Assembly (NCBI GenBank): GCA_014904845.1
Contig: MU119818.1
Coordinates: 1 to 17,775 of the forward strand
Length of the DNA stretch: 17,775 bases
Reading direction: 5' to 3'
Origin: Acephala macrosclerotiorum
Taxonomy: Eukaryota; Ascomycota; Leotiomycetes; Helotiales; Mollisiaceae
The notes under the pieces were generated by a model. The model saw nothing but the letters and a program-made list of their open reading frames with translations, was not told the DNA's origin and made no database searches. Both the position numbers and the translations under genes were made by a program. Shown piece after piece: positions 16,044-17,775 of the stretch. Positions within the stretch are counted from its first letter, which is position 1. Each line of letters opens with the position of its first letter.

Positions 16044-17775
16044 ATGTCCGCAAAATCCTGCTACACGCCGTTGCCTGTCTCCCAGGAGGATGAGCCATGG
16101 ATCAGAGTTCTCTCTCTCGAACAAGGTGATTGGGATGACCCAATAAAATGCTCATTGACGCCAAAGCGTCTACGGGACCTCCGATGTCCCAATCGCATCA
16201 ATCGGGCGAGCGACGATGTCAAAAAAGCTATGATGCTCAATTTTCTCAAGTCTCAAGGTATACCACAGCCGCTCAATCGGCATCGGAGGAGGAAAAACGA
16301 CCCCGAGAATACAATTGAGGACCTCAGGGCCAGGATGCATGAGCTTCGATCAAAAGCAGAGGTTCAAGATCATCGGGATGCAGAGGTGCCCTTGAATAAT
16401 GATTTCTGGGATGATGCCATCCGTGGGCAAACGGGCAAGTCTCTAGACGAGCTAGATGGAGAAGGTCGTGATGACTCGACTGAAGTCCTGAACGAAACAG
16501 CTGGCCTGGTCGAACCACAAACTTTACAAGATGTGGCGGCAATCCTGGGATTTCTCGTACACAGAAATGATGCTCAAATCAACCGCAAGATGGAAGAGAT
16601 CTAGGAATATACTGAAAGCGGAGATTTGAAAGAGGAATCCTCCAATACAGAAAGCTCGGATGAGAGTTCGGATGAGAGTTCGGACGAGGAGGAATTAGTG
16701 ATTCAAGCTAGGAAGCTCGAGAGGGAGCGAGTAAAGGAGAACGCGAAAGTCGATTGGGAGCATTGGCAGCTCCGAATCAACAACGAGGGATCCAGAATCA
16801 TCAGAGAGCTTTTGATGACGACTGAAGCCTATGATATACAACGTCTGTTTTTAAAAATATGGCAAACCTTCGAGAGGGCAATTATGGGAAAGCTATGGAG
16901 CGACGATCGTGGATTCCTTGATGCTTTGAAGAGTAAATCCAAGTTAAAGGAGCGGAATTTTGGTTTCCAAGACATGGATTGGCTTGGCTTAGCAGACGCG
17001 GATTCACTTTCTTCGGACTCGGATGACAACAACACGGATGATCTCGATCAAGCCGAGATAGAATACGCAATGCGATTGTCCAGGGGCCAAAGTGGACCAA
17101 AGGATTTGAATGAAGACCACCGGGAACAAACACATATGAGGCCACAGTCTATCGGAACATCTGAGAACACAGACTTGGGGGCCAGGGCAAATCTTTTTAT
17201 CATGCAGGTGAGATCGTCCTTCAACCGATCACTTTGTGTTTTTGACGTGTTATATGCCCTTCCCGCACCGCAACTCGATGACCAAGGAAGTGCGTTGGGG
17301 GGCAACGGTAGTTCTCAAGCATATACTGACACATTTCACAGTCCTTGAGCCAGTCGACTCAGCAAACGAAGGCACAGTGCAGTCAAGATTGTGGTTTCGG
17401 AGCTCTGTCATACGTATGGGGCCATGCTTCCGACACTCGACCAATCCTGGTTGATGGCGAAGAGTTCCAAGCTACTGTAAATCTGGAAAGTGCTCTCCGA
17501 CACCTGCGACACAATGACAGATCACGAACCTTATGGGTTGATGCTGTCTGTATCAACCAGCAAGATGTCCTTGAACGCAACAGTCAAGTTCTCCTTATGG
17601 GCAAGATCTACGAGACGGCTGCGTCGGTCATCATTTGGCTTGGAGAATCGACACCAAGCAGTCGTGCCATCTTTGAGTATTACAGTACTAAGCTATATGT
17701 TCCCGTGATTTGCTGTTTTTACACTAAAACTCGCCTTATTCCACGCTGCGCATCACAACAACCGCCTTTTAAAAA
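16044..17775 (+). CDS. HET-domain protein with acidic insert and UIM-like motif; 3' partial, in-frame TAG
   Basis: Exons 16044..17207 and 17342..>17775; the 134-nt intron has donor CAG|GTGAGA, branch TACTGAC and acceptor TTTCACAG. HET (heterokaryon incompatibility) proteins trigger cell death when genetically different hyphae fuse. The domain opens at residues ~8-40 (PWIRVLSLE..DWDDPIKCSL), but its continuation, ALSYVWG, LWVDAVCINQQD..ER and MGKIY..ASVIIWLGE, comes only after the intron. The ~350-residue insert is hydrophilic: SSDE three times in tandem (204-215), a helical charged region, and DQAEIEYAMRLSRGQ (336-350), which fits the ubiquitin-interacting consensus (acidic patch, hydrophobic-x-x-Ala-x-x-x-Ser). 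Codon 187 (16602-16604) is TAG, with the same frame continuing coding-like on both sides. This is either a nonsense mutation (CAG to TAG) or part of a 48-nt intron (16557-16604) whose donor GTACAC is weak. An in-frame TGA at 15978 supports the 16044 start. From about 17690 the sequence no longer looks HET-like; an intron may begin there. The frame is still open at the edge. Confidence 0.82.

Overview
The window looks like nuclear DNA of a filamentous ascomycete (Pezizomycotina; a leotiomycete is my best guess, not proven). Reasons: genes carry short 50-80 nt introns with GTRNGT donors and CTRAY branch sites; there is a dispersed single 5S rRNA gene, a HET-domain gene, a pogo/Fot1-type transposon, and strong signs of repeat-induced point mutation (RIP).

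Layout. 1-1205 is an extremely AT-rich tract without genes, probably a RIP-destroyed repeat. It ends abruptly inside a dihydroxyacetone kinase (DAK) remnant (1213-1647, +) that has an in-frame stop. Next come a complete short-chain dehydrogenase (1995-2961, -, three exons) and, divergently, a complete transketolase of the dihydroxyacetone-synthase type (3564-5836, +, two exons). DAK, SDR and transketolase together look like a dihydroxyacetone/ketose metabolism cluster that has lost its kinase. 6836-7589 (+) is a small single-pass membrane protein of unknown role. 8747-10535 (+) is a four-exon MFS drug:H+ antiporter-like transporter. 11251-12533 (-) is a secreted lactonase-like beta-propeller gene broken by two stops and three frameshifts.

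The right part is repeat-affected. A 5S rRNA gene lies at 13403-13521 (-). A 2,250-bp pogo/Fot1-like element (13548-15797) with imperfect terminal inverted repeats and a TA duplication sits directly upstream of it, in what was the TATA box of the 5S gene. The transposase frame has five in-frame stops and no frameshift, the pattern expected of RIP. From 16044 to the right edge runs a HET-domain gene whose HET domain is split by a long acidic insert carrying a ubiquitin-interacting-motif-like helix; it has one in-frame TAG and continues past the window.

Overall: two intact metabolic genes, one intact transporter and one intact membrane protein lie between decaying genes and RIP-affected DNA. 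The points most worth a second look are the 5S TATA-box insertion, the split HET/UIM gene and the partly decayed dihydroxyacetone cluster.
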